NCBI RefSeq assembly: GCF_043195105.1
Contig: NZ_JBAFWO010000005.1
Reading direction: 5' to 3' (one strand)
Source: NCEH01 sp002257205
Lineage (GTDB): Bacteria; Pseudomonadota; Alphaproteobacteria; Rhizobiales; Xanthobacteraceae
Length of the DNA: 64,000 nt
Shown: in pieces, positions 8,185 through 17,120 of the stretch
Numbering within the stretch: position 1 is the first letter of the stretch
Layout of the letters: each line of letters begins with the position of its first letter
Made by a program: the position numbers and the translations under genes
The notes under the pieces: model-generated
What the model was told of the DNA's origin: nothing
Database searches by the model: none
What the model saw: only the letters and a program-made list of their open reading frames with translations

Positions 8185-8775
8185 TCACTTGGCGGCGAGG
8201 CGGCCAACGGTGAAGATCTGCACCCGGCGGTTGATCGCCGACGTGGGGTTCTTGGTGTCGAGCAGCACTTCCTCGCCCAGGCCGACCGCTTCCAGGCGGG
8301 AAGGATTGACGTTGAACGTGGTGGTTAGCGCGGTCACCACCGCATCGGCGCGGGCCTGGCTCAGTTTGAGGTTGAGCTCGCGCGAGCCGGTCACGTCCGT
8401 GTTGCCGGTCACGATGAACTTGTAACCGTGCAGGATCGGGTTGTGCATCGCATCGGCGATGGAGCCGAGCGTCCGGTAGGACGAGGGTTCGATGATCGCC
8501 GAATTCAGGCGGAACTGAATCTGCACGTTGATCTGCGGCAGCTTGTCCAGGTGCAGCGCGAGCGAGGGCCGGGTGAGGGCCTCGCCAGGATACTGCACCA
8601 TGTGGGCCTGGACCTGGTCGCGCATCTGCTGCGCGGTGATCACGGGCGCGGTGTCAGTCAGGCCCTGGAGGCCCTGGAGGACCTGGCTGTTGTTCAGCGC
8701 GGTCTGCGCGAACACGGGAGACGCGGCACAGGTGAGCGCTGCCGCCAGCGCGAAACGGATCAGAGGCGACGTCAT
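8185..8775 (-). CDS. OmpA family outer-membrane/periplasmic protein
   Basis: A 196-residue exported protein with a signal peptide (MTSPLIRFALAAALTCAASPVFA, cleavage after AFA-like residues about 23). The C-terminal half is an OmpA-like peptidoglycan-binding domain: INVQIQFRLNSAIIEPSS, the strand FIVTGNTDVTGSRELNLKLSQARADAV and the closing NRRVQIF. There is no beta-barrel, so it is a soluble or lipid-free periplasmic protein that would grip the wall. It follows the cysteine-rich gene after 41 bp and is likely in the same transcript. Confidence 0.87.
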   Translation of the reverse strand: MTSPLIRFALAAALTCAASPVFAQTALNNSQVLQGLQGLTDTAPVITAQQMRDQVQAHMVQYPGEALTRPSLALHLDKLPQINVQIQFRLNSAIIEPSSYRTLGSIADAMHNPILHGYKFIVTGNTDVTGSRELNLKLSQARADAVVTALTTTFNVNPSRLEAVGLGEEVLLDTKNPTSAINRRVQIFTVGRLAAK

Positions 8776-8816
8776 GGGGGTCGTCCTTGTTCAAGCGAGT
8801 GCGGGATTGCGGACGA

Positions 8817-9236
8817 TCACCGATAGCCGGCGTCGGTAATGGCCTGGTTGCAGGCACCGGAGACCACCTTGGTCGCCTCCAACAGGCACGACAGAAGGTT
8901 GCCGTCCTGCGGGATCATGCCCGGGCACAAGCGCGCGGCATCCGCGTTGCACACCTTGATGATCGAGTCCTGCGCCGCGTCGCGCTTGGCGATGGAGGCC
9001 TCAGCCGCCGCATAGTCCGCCTTGCACTGTGCGCTGACCTTGGTGATGTTCTTGTCCATGCAGGCGACCAGGGCGCCGTTGCCCAGATTGACGGTCGAGC
9101 AATATTTCTGAATGTCCTTGCCGCAGCTTTGAGCCAACAAGCCGGCGGCGTCCGCATAGCTCATGGTCTGCGCGCTAGCACCGCCAACGGAACCTGCCAG
9201 CAGCACAGCCGCCAGCATCACTCGAAAGCGCGTCAT
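8817..9236 (-). CDS. Secreted cysteine-rich repeat protein (GLG1-like repeats)
   Basis: A 139-residue protein with a signal peptide ending in GGASA. The mature part carries eight cysteines in two similar blocks, about residues 38-72 (SCGKDIQKYC ... ACMDKN ... QCKADY) and 94-130 (VCNADAARLCPGM ... SCLLEA ... ACNQAI). The spacing resembles the Golgi GLG1 cysteine-rich repeat found in a small bacterial family annotated as cysteine rich repeat-containing. Function is unknown; disulfides in the periplasm are likely. It is the first gene of a pair with the OmpA protein, which suggests the two act together in the envelope. Confidence 0.75.
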   Translation of the reverse strand: MTRFRVMLAAVLLAGSVGGASAQTMSYADAAGLLAQSCGKDIQKYCSTVNLGNGALVACMDKNITKVSAQCKADYAAAEASIAKRDAAQDSIIKVCNADAARLCPGMIPQDGNLLSCLLEATKVVSGACNQAITDAGYR

Positions 9237-9543
9237 GATTCATCCTCCCAGTGCCCCAAGGGGTGGACTCGGCTTATCAGAAGCCAAGGGTCCGCAACAG
9301 CGCAAGGGGCGATGATTTTTAGACAAAATCGCCAACTTTATTAACGCCTGCACGTATCTGGCATATCTAGAGCCGGCAGCGCTGTTCGGCGCATCTGGGA
9401 CATCCCGCTGGGTGCGGCGCCGATTTTTCTTCCTCACTGGTCGATATGTCTTGAGCAGGTCCGTGCGCTCCCGCTGCCACGGCGCCGAATGCCCCGCCAC
9501 ACGCCGGCCGGGCGTGCCCGCGTGAAAAGTTTCACTTCAGGAA

Positions 9544-9567
9544 ATATGACTGACTCGTCAGTCATAT
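9544..9567. promoter_or_regulatory. TetR operator in the exporter promoter
   Basis: A perfect inverted repeat, ATATGACTGAC-TC-GTCAGTCATAT (11+2+11), ends 16 bp before the TetR start codon. TGACTGA half-sites of this kind are typical of TetR-family operators, so it is very probably the autorepression site covering the exporter operon. A shorter palindrome, GTGAAA-AG-TTTCAC, lies at 9522-9535. The remaining 9237-9521, between divergent genes, has no structure I can name beyond an A/T-rich stretch near 9310-9365 that could hold the promoter of the cysteine-rich gene. Confidence 0.85.
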
Positions 9568-9583
9568 TCTGGCATGATGCGGC

Positions 9584-10267
9584 ATGTCCGATAGCGTGTC
9601 CCCCGCTCCCGTCCCTTCACACGCACCCGCCGCGAAACGTCGCCGGGCCGGCGCGGCGACCGGCCCCGGCCAGCGCGAGGCGCGGCAGGCGGCGATCCTG
9701 GCGGCGGCGCTCGCGACATTCACCGCGCATGGCTATGCCGCCACCCGCCTGGAGGATGTCGCCCGCGCCGCCGGGGTCGCGAAAGGCACGCTCTATCTCT
9801 ATTTCCCCGACAAGCAGGCGCTGTTCGAGGCGGTGGTGAAGGATACGGTGGCGCCGGCGCTCAGCGATGCCGCCGCCTTGCTGCCCGCCTACCAGGGCAC
9901 GACGCGCGAGCTGCTGCACGCGATGTCCGAGATATTGATCTCGCGCATCGTCGAGGGGCCGGCGCGGGGTATCTTGCTGCTGATGATCGCGGAAGGCCCG
10001 CGCTTTCCCGAGCTTGCGGCGTTCCATCATCGCGAGGTGGTCGCGCGAGGGATGGCGCTGATCCGCGCCATCGCCGAGCGCGGGCTTGCCCGTGGCGAGA
10101 TCACCTCCGATGCCGCCGTCCGTTTCCCGCAGATCGTGATCGCTCCCGCCATGACATCGCTGGTCTGGAACAGCCTGTTCGCGCACATCGCGCCGCTCGA
10201 CGTGCGCGCCTTCATCCAAACCTATCGGGACGTGCTGCTGCGCGGCCTCGGGAGCACGGACGCATGA
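9584..10267 (+). CDS. TetR/AcrR family repressor of the adjacent ABC exporter
   Basis: The 227-residue regulator has a disordered Pro/Ala/Arg N-terminus, then a TetR helix-turn-helix at about residues 34-80: AAILAAALATFTAHGYAATRLEDVARAAGVAKGTLYLYFPDKQALF. The rest is the variable ligand domain. A perfect palindromic operator lies just upstream. The stop overlaps the start of the membrane-fusion gene (ATGA), which makes it the first gene of an exporter operon. In homologous ybh-type loci such a repressor responds to a drug-like compound; the ligand here is unknown. Confidence 0.9.
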   Translation: MSDSVSPAPVPSHAPAAKRRRAGAATGPGQREARQAAILAAALATFTAHGYAATRLEDVARAAGVAKGTLYLYFPDKQALFEAVVKDTVAPALSDAAALLPAYQGTTRELLHAMSEILISRIVEGPARGILLLMIAEGPRFPELAAFHHREVVARGMALIRAIAERGLARGEITSDAAVRFPQIVIAPAMTSLVWNSLFAHIAPLDVRAFIQTYRDVLLRGLGSTDA

Positions 10268-11250
10268 GCCCCGACCTTGCGCGCCCATCCCCGCGCGCCC
10301 TCCGCTTCCCCGTCGCGGTTCTGGCACTGCTCGTGCTCGCCGGCTGCTCGGCGCCGCCGGACAACCAGTTCACCGGCTATGTGGAAGGCGACCTGCTGTT
10401 CATCGGCCCACAGGAGCCGGGGCGCGTGGTCACCTTGCCGGTGGCCGAGGGCAGCGCGGTGAAGGCGGGGTCGGTGATCGCAACCGTGGAGGACGACGTC
10501 CAGAAGGCGGACCTCGCCGCCGCGGTCGCCGCATTGGGCGAGGCCCAGGCGCGGCTCGACAAGGCGAAGGCGGCCCAGCAGCGGCCGGAGGAAATCGCCA
10601 TTCTCGATGCCGCCCAGCGGCGCGCGAGCGCGGCGCTCGATCTCTCGCGCATCGAGCTGCAACGTCAGAAGACCCTGGTGCCGAAGGGCGCCTCCTCGCA
10701 AGCTAACCTCGACACGGCCCAGCACCAATATGACCAGAACCAGGCCAGCCTCGACGAGGTGCGACGCCAGATCGACAATGCCAAGATCGCCTCGCGCGAC
10801 GAGGATATCGCCGCCGCCCAGCAGGCGGTGATGCAGGCTGAGGCCAATCGCGACGCCGCCCGGATCCGGCTCGACCGAAGGGCGCTGAAGACGCCGTCGG
10901 ACGCCACGGTGCAGACGCTCTATTATCGGGTGGGCGAACTGGTGCCCGAGGGGCGGCCGGTGGCGTCCCTCCTGCCGCCGGGGCTGGTAAAGGTGCGCTT
11001 CTTCGTGCCCCAGGCGGCCCTCGCCAAGATCGCGCTCGGCGCTCCGGTGGCGGTGTCGTGCGACAATTGTCCACCGCTGACCGCCGACGTGACCTTCATC
11101 GCCGATGTGGCCGAATATACCCCGCCGGTGATCTACAGCCGCGAGGAGCGCTCAAAGCTGGTCTATCTGGTGGAGGCGCGCCCGCGCGATCCCTCCGCCG
11201 CCCGGCCGGGACAGCCGGTCACGGTGACGCTGGCGGGACCTTCGCGGTGA
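10264..11250 (+). CDS. HlyD-family membrane-fusion lipoprotein of an ABC exporter
   Basis: The 328-residue protein has a lipoprotein signal with LAGC at residues 25-28, so Cys28 should be lipidated. A lipoyl half (PVAEGSAVKAGSVIATVEDD) is followed by a long coiled-coil hairpin (about residues 80-205, rich in Gln/Ala/Asp/Lys) and a beta-barrel part ending DPSAARPGQPVTVTL. It would bridge an inner-membrane ABC pump to an outer-membrane channel, as YbhG does with YbhFSR. Four-base overlaps on both sides tie it to the TetR and ATPase genes. Confidence 0.88.
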   Translation: MSPDLARPSPRALRFPVAVLALLVLAGCSAPPDNQFTGYVEGDLLFIGPQEPGRVVTLPVAEGSAVKAGSVIATVEDDVQKADLAAAVAALGEAQARLDKAKAAQQRPEEIAILDAAQRRASAALDLSRIELQRQKTLVPKGASSQANLDTAQHQYDQNQASLDEVRRQIDNAKIASRDEDIAAAQQAVMQAEANRDAARIRLDRRALKTPSDATVQTLYYRVGELVPEGRPVASLLPPGLVKVRFFVPQAALAKIALGAPVAVSCDNCPPLTADVTFIADVAEYTPPVIYSREERSKLVYLVEARPRDPSAARPGQPVTVTLAGPSR

Positions 11251-12248
11251 GCGCGCCCGGCCCCACGGCCCCGGCGCCCGCGCCGGCCCCCGACGCTGGG
11301 AACGGCCGCGACATCGTCATCGAGGTGGAGGGCCTGCGCAAATCCTTCGGCAAAAGGGTGGTGGTGGACGATCTCTCCATGCGGGTGCGCAAGGGGCAGA
11401 TCTACGGCTTTCTCGGCCCCAACGGCTCGGGCAAGACCACCACCATCCGCATGCTGTGCGGCCTGCTTACCCCCGATGCCGGACGCGGCACCTGCCTCGG
11501 GCTCGACATCCTGACCCAGGCGCGCGAGATCCGCAGCCACGTCGGCTATATGACGCAGAAATTCTCGCTCTATGCCGACCTCTCGGTGCGCGAGAATCTG
11601 GAATTCGTCGCCCGCCTCTATGGCGTGCGCAAGCCCGAGCAGGCCGCTCAGCAGGCGCTGGAGCGTCTCGGCCTCGAAGGGCGCGGCAAGCAACTCGCCG
11701 GGGAATTGTCCGGCGGCTGGAAGCAGCGCCTCGCGCTCGGCGCCTGCATCCTGCCTTCGCCCGAACTGCTGCTGCTGGACGAGCCCACCGCCGGCGTCGA
11801 TCCCCAGGCGCGGCGGGAATTCTGGTCGCAGATCCATGCGCTCGCCGCCGACGGGCTGACCGTGCTGGTCTCCACCCATTACATGGACGAAGCCGAGCGC
11901 TGCCACGAAATCGCATACATCGCCTATGGCCATCTGCTGGCGGAAGGGCGCGTGCCGGACGTGATCGCCGCCTCCGGCCTCTCCACTTATACCGTGGAGG
12001 CGGTGGCCGGCGCCGATCCCGGGCGCACCATGGCGGTGCTGGCGCGCGCGCTTGAATCCACCGCCGGGGTGGACATGGTGGCGCCGTTCGGCAACCGCCT
12101 GCACATCTCCGGGCGCGATCTGAACGCCCTCGACGCCGCGCTCGCGCCCTATCGCACGCGGCCGGACCTTGCCTTCCAGCAGGATTCCCCGACCCTGGAG
12201 GATGTGTTCATCGACCTCATGAGCCGGTCGAAGGACACGCTGCGATGA
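11247..12248 (+). CDS. ABC exporter ATP-binding protein (YbhF/DrrA type)
   Basis: A 333-residue ATPase starting at a GTG that overlaps the previous stop (GTGA). It begins with a Pro/Ala-rich leader of about 20 residues. Walker A is GPNGSGKTT, the signature is LSGGWKQR (Trp replacing the usual Gln), Walker B is LLLLDEPTAGVD, and the H-loop is VLVSTHYMDEAERC. The C-terminal 80 residues form the regulatory extension seen in drug and ABC-2 exporters. It is half the size of two-domain YbhF, so it would work as a homodimer with the permease that follows. Confidence 0.9.
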   Translation: MSAPGPTAPAPAPAPDAGNGRDIVIEVEGLRKSFGKRVVVDDLSMRVRKGQIYGFLGPNGSGKTTTIRMLCGLLTPDAGRGTCLGLDILTQAREIRSHVGYMTQKFSLYADLSVRENLEFVARLYGVRKPEQAAQQALERLGLEGRGKQLAGELSGGWKQRLALGACILPSPELLLLDEPTAGVDPQARREFWSQIHALAADGLTVLVSTHYMDEAERCHEIAYIAYGHLLAEGRVPDVIAASGLSTYTVEAVAGADPGRTMAVLARALESTAGVDMVAPFGNRLHISGRDLNALDAALAPYRTRPDLAFQQDSPTLEDVFIDLMSRSKDTLR

Positions 12249-13372
12249 TCGGCCTTCCCGGCTTCGCTCGCCGCGTCTCGGCGATGGTGCGCAAGGAATT
12301 CATCCAGCTGCGGCGCGACCGGGTGACGTTCGCGACCATGATCATGATCCCGCTGCTGCAATTGGTGCTGTTCGGCTATGCCATCAACACCACCCCGCGC
12401 CATCTGCCGACGGCTGTTTTCAGCCATGAGAACAATGAGGTGACGCGGGCGATCCTCGCCGCGCTGCGCAACACCGCCTTCTTCGCATTCACCCGCGAGG
12501 CGCACAGCGAGGCGGAGGCCGAACATCTGGTGCGCGGCGGCGAGGTGCTGTTCCTGGTGGAGATTCCCGCCGGCTTCGAACGGGCGCTGCGGCGCGGGGA
12601 GGATCCCCAGCTGCTGGTGGCGGCGGACGCGACGGACCCGGTCGCGGCAGGCAATGCGCTGGGCGCGCTCGCCGGCATCGTCGGAACGGCGCTCAAGCAG
12701 ATCCGGTACGTGGACGCGGCCGGGGCGATGCCGTTCGAGATCGTCCAGCACCGGCGCTACAATCCCGCCGGCACCTCCCAGCTCAACATCGTGCCTGGCC
12801 TGCTCGGCACCATCCTCACCATGACCATGCTGATCTTCACCGCCCTTTCGGTGACGCGCGAGGTGGAGCGCGGCACGCTGGAAAGCCTGCTCTCCATGCC
12901 GATCCACCCGGTGGAGATCATGCTCGGCAAGATCATCCCCTATGTGCTGGTGGGCGTGCTCCAGGCGGTGCTGATCCTCGGCGCGGGGGTGGTGCTGTTC
13001 GGCGTGCCGGTGGAAGGCTCGCTGCTGTTGCTGTGCATCGTGACCTTGCTGTTCATCACCGCCAATCTCGCGGTGGGCTATACGTTCTCCACCCTGGCGC
13101 AAAACCAGCTCCAGGCGGTGCAGATGTCGTTCATGTTCTTCCTGCCGAACATCCTGCTCTCCGGCTTCATGTTTCCCTTCGCGGGCATGCCGGTGTGGGC
13201 GCAGTGGATCTCCGAATGTCTGCCGCTGACGCATTATCTGCGCATGGTGCGGGGCATCCTGCTGAAGGCCTCCACCTTCGCCGATCTACAGCTCGACATC
13301 GCTATACTGGCGCTGCTGATGCTGATCGCCATGGGAATTGCGGTGGCCCGTTTCCGCCAGACTCTGGACTGA
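12245..13372 (+). CDS. ABC-2 type exporter permease (YbhS/YbhR-like)
   Basis: The 375-residue permease has one N-terminal helix (IPLLQLVLFGYAI), a periplasmic domain of about 140 residues, and five helices in the C-terminal half with the ABC-2 signature VTREVERGTLESLLSMPIHPVEIMLGKIIPYVLVG. It overlaps the ATPase gene by 4 bp. Only one permease gene is present, so a homodimer is expected, whereas E. coli ybh has two. It is the last gene of the operon; no U-run hairpin follows and the cbb3 promoter starts about 60 bp later. Confidence 0.9.
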   Translation: MIGLPGFARRVSAMVRKEFIQLRRDRVTFATMIMIPLLQLVLFGYAINTTPRHLPTAVFSHENNEVTRAILAALRNTAFFAFTREAHSEAEAEHLVRGGEVLFLVEIPAGFERALRRGEDPQLLVAADATDPVAAGNALGALAGIVGTALKQIRYVDAAGAMPFEIVQHRRYNPAGTSQLNIVPGLLGTILTMTMLIFTALSVTREVERGTLESLLSMPIHPVEIMLGKIIPYVLVGVLQAVLILGAGVVLFGVPVEGSLLLLCIVTLLFITANLAVGYTFSTLAQNQLQAVQMSFMFFLPNILLSGFMFPFAGMPVWAQWISECLPLTHYLRMVRGILLKASTFADLQLDIAILALLMLIAMGIAVARFRQTLD

Positions 13373-13430
13373 CCCGCGCCGCTTTTTCGCCACGGGTGCG
13401 GCAATGCGGCCTCCGGGTGAACCCGTAGCT

Positions 13431-13444
13431 TTGACCTGTATCAA
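13431..13444 (+). promoter_or_regulatory. FnrN/FixK-type anaerobox upstream of ccoN
   Basis: TTGACCTGTATCAA matches the FNR/FixK consensus TTGAT-N4-ATCAA with one change (C for T). It lies 80 bp before the ccoN start, which fits activation from about -40 under low oxygen. This is the usual control of cbb3 oxidase operons in rhizobia and relatives. Confidence 0.85.
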
Positions 13445-13524
13445 GGAGAAAGAGCGCTCGCAGCCCATTTTGCCCCCAAGGCTTGCAGGGCGGGTTTGCA
13501 CCGCCCCCGCGCAAGGGGTGCCCA

Positions 13525-15183
13525 ATGTCCATTGTCCAGACACCAATCACGAAGCGCATGACATTCGGAGAAACCGGTCTCCTGATCGTGTTCTCGCTCT
13601 TCGCTTTCTTCGCCGTTGTGGTGGCCGCCAAGGCCCACACCTCGGCCTATGCCTTCCATGCCTTCGTGTTCGCCGCGGCGAGCGTTGCGGCGGTGTTCGC
13701 CATCGGCAATCGCTACATGGATCGCGACGCGATCCTGCCGCCGCAGACCATCGACGGAAAGCCCAATTACAACATGGGCCCGGTGAAGGTCGGCACGCTG
13801 CTGGCCGTATTCTGGGGCATCGCGGGCTTCACGGTGGGCGTCATCATCGCCCTTCAGCTGGCGTTTCCGCTGCTGAACTTCGATTTGCCCTGGACCTCGT
13901 TCGGCCGGCTGCGGCCGCTGCACACCTCGGCGGTGATCTTCGCCTTCGGCGGCAACGTGCTGATCGCGACCTCCTTCTACGTGGTGCAGCGCACCTCCCA
14001 GGCGCGCCTCGCGGGCGATCTTGCCCCGTGGTTCGTGATCTGGGGTTATAATCTGTTCATCGTCATCGCGGGCACGGGCTATCTGCTGGGCATCACCCAG
14101 GGCAAGGAATACGCCGAGCCGGAATGGTATAGCGACCTGTTCCTCACCATCGTGTGGGTCACCTATTTCCTGGTGTTCCTGGTCACGGTGCTGAAGCGCA
14201 AGGAGCCGCATATCTATGTGGCGAACTGGTTCTATTTCGCCTTCATCCTGACCATCGCCGTGCTGCATCTCGGCAATAACGCGACCATCCCGGTCTCGGT
14301 GTTCTCGCCCAAGTCCTACATTCTGTGGTCGGGCGTGCAGGATGCCATGGTGCAATGGTGGTACGGCCATAACGCGGTCGGCTTCTTCCTGACCGCCGGG
14401 TTTTTGGCGCTGATGTATTACTTCATCCCCAAGCGGGCGAACCGGCCGGTCTATTCCTACCGGCTGTCGATCGTGCACTTCTGGGCGCTGATCTTCCTCT
14501 ATATCTGGGCTGGCCCGCATCACCTGCACTATACGGCGCTGCCGGACTGGGCGCAGACGCTGGGCATGACCTTCTCCATCATGCTGTGGATGCCCTCCTG
14601 GGGCGGCATGATCAACGGCCTGATGACCCTTTCGGGCGCGTGGGACAAGCTGCGCACCGATCCGGTGATCCGCATGATGGTGGTGTCGGTCGCCTTCTAC
14701 GGCATGTCCACCTTCGAAGGCCCGCTGATGTCGGTGAAGGCGGTGAACTCGCTGAGCCACTACACGGAATGGGGCATCGGCCACGTGCATTCCGGCGCGC
14801 TCGGCTGGGTCGCCTATATTTCCTTCGGCGCCATCTATTGCCTGGTGCCCTGGCTGTGGAACAAGCGGGAGATGTATTCGATGAAGGCCATCAACTGGCA
14901 CTTCTGGATCTCGACGCTGGGCATCGTGCTCTACATCTGCTCGATGTGGGTCGCCGGCATCCTCCAGGGCCTCATGTGGCGCGCCTATACCTCGCTCGGC
15001 TTCCTTGAATATTCCTTCATCGAAACCGTCGAGGCCATGCACCCGCTCTATGTGATCCGGGCGCTGGGGGGAATCCTGTTCCTGATCGGCGCGCTGATCA
15101 TGGCCTGGAACGTGATCATGACCATTCGCTCGCCGGAGACCGTCGCCGAGACGACTGGCGCCGCGCTCGCTCCCGCCGAATGA
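13525..15183 (+). CDS. ccoN: Cytochrome c oxidase cbb3 subunit I
   Basis: The 552-residue catalytic subunit spans the membrane about 12 times. Visible ligands: His133 (RPLHTSAVIFAFGG) and His422 for heme b, His420 (GIGHVHSG) for heme b3, and His282 (WYGHNAV) with His332/His333 (WAGPHHLHY) for CuB. Tyr326, six residues before His332, corresponds to the helix VII tyrosine that is cross-linked in cbb3 enzymes. It reduces oxygen with high affinity and pumps protons. The ATG has AAGGGG upstream; an earlier in-frame start at 13483 is less likely. The gene heads the ccoNOQP operon. Confidence 0.97.
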   Translation: MSIVQTPITKRMTFGETGLLIVFSLFAFFAVVVAAKAHTSAYAFHAFVFAAASVAAVFAIGNRYMDRDAILPPQTIDGKPNYNMGPVKVGTLLAVFWGIAGFTVGVIIALQLAFPLLNFDLPWTSFGRLRPLHTSAVIFAFGGNVLIATSFYVVQRTSQARLAGDLAPWFVIWGYNLFIVIAGTGYLLGITQGKEYAEPEWYSDLFLTIVWVTYFLVFLVTVLKRKEPHIYVANWFYFAFILTIAVLHLGNNATIPVSVFSPKSYILWSGVQDAMVQWWYGHNAVGFFLTAGFLALMYYFIPKRANRPVYSYRLSIVHFWALIFLYIWAGPHHLHYTALPDWAQTLGMTFSIMLWMPSWGGMINGLMTLSGAWDKLRTDPVIRMMVVSVAFYGMSTFEGPLMSVKAVNSLSHYTEWGIGHVHSGALGWVAYISFGAIYCLVPWLWNKREMYSMKAINWHFWISTLGIVLYICSMWVAGILQGLMWRAYTSLGFLEYSFIETVEAMHPLYVIRALGGILFLIGALIMAWNVIMTIRSPETVAETTGAALAPAE

Positions 15184-15194
15184 CGGAGATAGAG

Positions 15195-15944
15195 ATGTCG
15201 ACCAAGACCACTTCGATCTGGAGCAAGCACGCGATCTTCGAGAAGCACTCGCTGATCCTGCTCCTGGGGGTGCTGGTGGTGATCTCCATCGGCGGCCTCG
15301 TGGAAATCGTGCCTTTGTTCTACCTCAAGAGCACCATCGAGAAGGTGGATGGCATCCGCCCCTATACGCCGCTGGAGCTGGCGGGGCGCAACATCTACCT
15401 GCGCGAGGGCTGCTATAATTGCCACAGCCAGATGATCCGCCCGCTGCGCGACGAAGTGGAGCGCTACGGCCATTATTCGCTGGCGGCGGAAAGCATGTAC
15501 GACCACCCGTTCCAGTGGGGGTCGAAGCGCACGGGGCCTGATATCGCCCGCGTCGGCGGCAAGTATTCGGACCTGTGGCAGCTGGAGCACCTGAACAATC
15601 CGCGCTCCGTGGTGCCGGCCTCGATCATGCCAAGCTATCCCTGGCTCGCGTATAACAAGCTCGACGCCAAGCATATCGCCGCAGACATGAAGGTCCTGCG
15701 CGTGGAGGGCGTGCCCTATACCGACGACATGATCGCCAATGCGCAGGCGGACCTGAAGACCCAGTCCACCACCGACGCCGACGAGATGGATGCGCTCCAG
15801 AAGCGCTATCCCAAGGCGCAGGTGCGCGATTTCGACGGCAATCCGGCCGAGCTGACGGAAGCCGATGCGCTGATCGCTTATCTGCAGATGCTCGGTACGC
15901 TCGTGGACTTCAAGCTCTACGACGACAAGGCGAACGTGAGGTGA
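15195..15944 (+). CDS. ccoO: Cytochrome c oxidase cbb3 subunit II (monoheme cytochrome c)
   Basis: The 249-residue protein has one N-terminal anchor helix (LILLLGVLVVISIGGLVEIVPLF) and a periplasmic cytochrome domain with EGCYNCHSQMIRP, the CxxCH heme c site, and the axial Met in PASIMPSYPWL. It passes electrons from CcoP to CcoN. I chose the ATG at 15195, with GGAG six bases upstream, giving MSTKTTS; another ATG at 15180 overlaps the ccoN stop and would add five residues. Confidence 0.96.
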   Translation: MSTKTTSIWSKHAIFEKHSLILLLGVLVVISIGGLVEIVPLFYLKSTIEKVDGIRPYTPLELAGRNIYLREGCYNCHSQMIRPLRDEVERYGHYSLAAESMYDHPFQWGSKRTGPDIARVGGKYSDLWQLEHLNNPRSVVPASIMPSYPWLAYNKLDAKHIAADMKVLRVEGVPYTDDMIANAQADLKTQSTTDADEMDALQKRYPKAQVRDFDGNPAELTEADALIAYLQMLGTLVDFKLYDDKANVR

Positions 15945-15947
15945 GCC

Positions 15948-16109
15948 ATGCGTGACATCTACATGTTCTTTGCATCGTTCGCCCAGACCTGGGGGCTGAT
16001 GCTGTTCTTCCTCGGTTTCGTCGGCGTGATTGTCTACGCCTTCTGGCCTTCCAAGAAGATGCAGAAGAATTGCGACGAAGCCGCCCAAATTCCGCTGAAG
16101 GAGGATTGA
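15948..16109 (+). CDS. ccoQ: cbb3 oxidase subunit CcoQ
   Basis: A 53-residue protein with a single helix (WGLMLFFLGFVGVIVYAFW) followed by PSKKMQKNCDEAAQIPLKED, the classic CcoQ layout. It stabilises the assembled oxidase complex. It lies three bases after ccoO and four before ccoP. Confidence 0.93.
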   Translation: MRDIYMFFASFAQTWGLMLFFLGFVGVIVYAFWPSKKMQKNCDEAAQIPLKED

Positions 16110-16113
16110 TCCC

Positions 16114-16995
16114 GTGAGCACCGCACACGAGAGCCATGACGCGCACGTGGACGCCGCGAGCGGGACCGCCACCACCGGCCACGAATGGGACGGCATCCGC
16201 GAACTCAACAATCCGCTGCCGCGCTGGTGGCTGTGGACCTTCTATGCCTGCATCTTCTGGGCGGTCTGCTATTGGATCGCCTTCCCGGCCTGGCCGCTGG
16301 TGTCCAATTATACCACCGGCGTGCTCGGCTGGAATTCCCGTACCGCCGTCCAGGGCCAGCTTGCCGACCTGCGGACCCTGCGGGCGGCCACCTCGGAACG
16401 TCTCGCCACGGCCTCCCTCCAGGAGATCGAGAAGAGCCCGGAGCTGCTGGCGCTGGCGCGGGCGGAAGGGCGGGTCGCCTTCGCCGACAATTGCGCGCCG
16501 TGCCATGGCGCCGGCGGCGGCGGGGCCAAGGGGTTCCCGAACCTCAATGACGACGATTGGCTGTGGGGCGGCACCCTGGCGCAGATCCAGGAAACCATCA
16601 CCCACGGCATTCGCGCGGGCGACGATCTCGGCCACCAGGGCAACATGACGCCGTTTGGCGCCGTGCTCTCCAAGGCCGAGATTTCAGACGCGGCGGATTT
16701 CGTGCGCTCGCTCTCGGGCCTGGTGCCGGCGGGTACGCCGAGCGTCGAGAAGGGCGCGGCGGTGTTCAAGGCCAATTGCGCCGTCTGCCATGGTGAAGAC
16801 GCGAAGGGAAATCAGGAGCTTGGCTCCAAGAACCTGACCGACGGCATCTGGCTCTACGGCAGCGACAAGGCCACCATCGTCCAGACCATCACCAATGGCC
16901 GGGGCGGCGTGATGCCGGCCTGGGGCGAGCGCCTGTCGCCGACCACCCTCAAGGCCCTGACCGTCTACGTCCACACCCTGGGCGGCGGCCAATAG
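16114..16995 (+). CDS. ccoP: Cytochrome c oxidase cbb3 subunit III (diheme cytochrome c)
   Basis: The 293-residue subunit begins at a GTG with AAGGAGGA upstream. Residues 20-70 hold the family N-terminus (HEWDGIRELNNPLPRWWLWTF) with one anchor helix. Two cytochrome c domains follow, with CAPCH near residue 129 and CAVCH near 227; Met ligands are in GNMTPFG and GGVMPAWG. It accepts electrons from soluble or membrane cytochrome c. It is the last structural gene and is followed by hairpins. Confidence 0.96.
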   Translation: MSTAHESHDAHVDAASGTATTGHEWDGIRELNNPLPRWWLWTFYACIFWAVCYWIAFPAWPLVSNYTTGVLGWNSRTAVQGQLADLRTLRAATSERLATASLQEIEKSPELLALARAEGRVAFADNCAPCHGAGGGGAKGFPNLNDDDWLWGGTLAQIQETITHGIRAGDDLGHQGNMTPFGAVLSKAEISDAADFVRSLSGLVPAGTPSVEKGAAVFKANCAVCHGEDAKGNQELGSKNLTDGIWLYGSDKATIVQTITNGRGGVMPAWGERLSPTTLKALTVYVHTLGGGQ

Positions 16996-17004
16996 CAAAG
17001 CCGG

Positions 17005-17077
17005 CCCTTCCGCCGGAGCCGGCCTCGGGCCGCCCGGCGGAAGGGTTCCGCGTTTGAGGGCGTGCCGCCCTCTTTTT
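17005..17077 (+). terminator. Double hairpin terminator after ccoNOQP
   Basis: A first stem pairs CCCTTCCGCCGG (17005-17016) with its exact complement at 17034-17045. A second, GAGGGC-gtgcc-GCCCTC followed by TTTTT (17056-17077), is a standard Rho-independent terminator. Transcription of the assembly genes may therefore need its own promoter or partial read-through. Confidence 0.85.
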
Positions 17078-17120
17078 CCACGCCTTTCCCCACGGGGGCG
17101 GGCAACAGATCAGTGATGTG

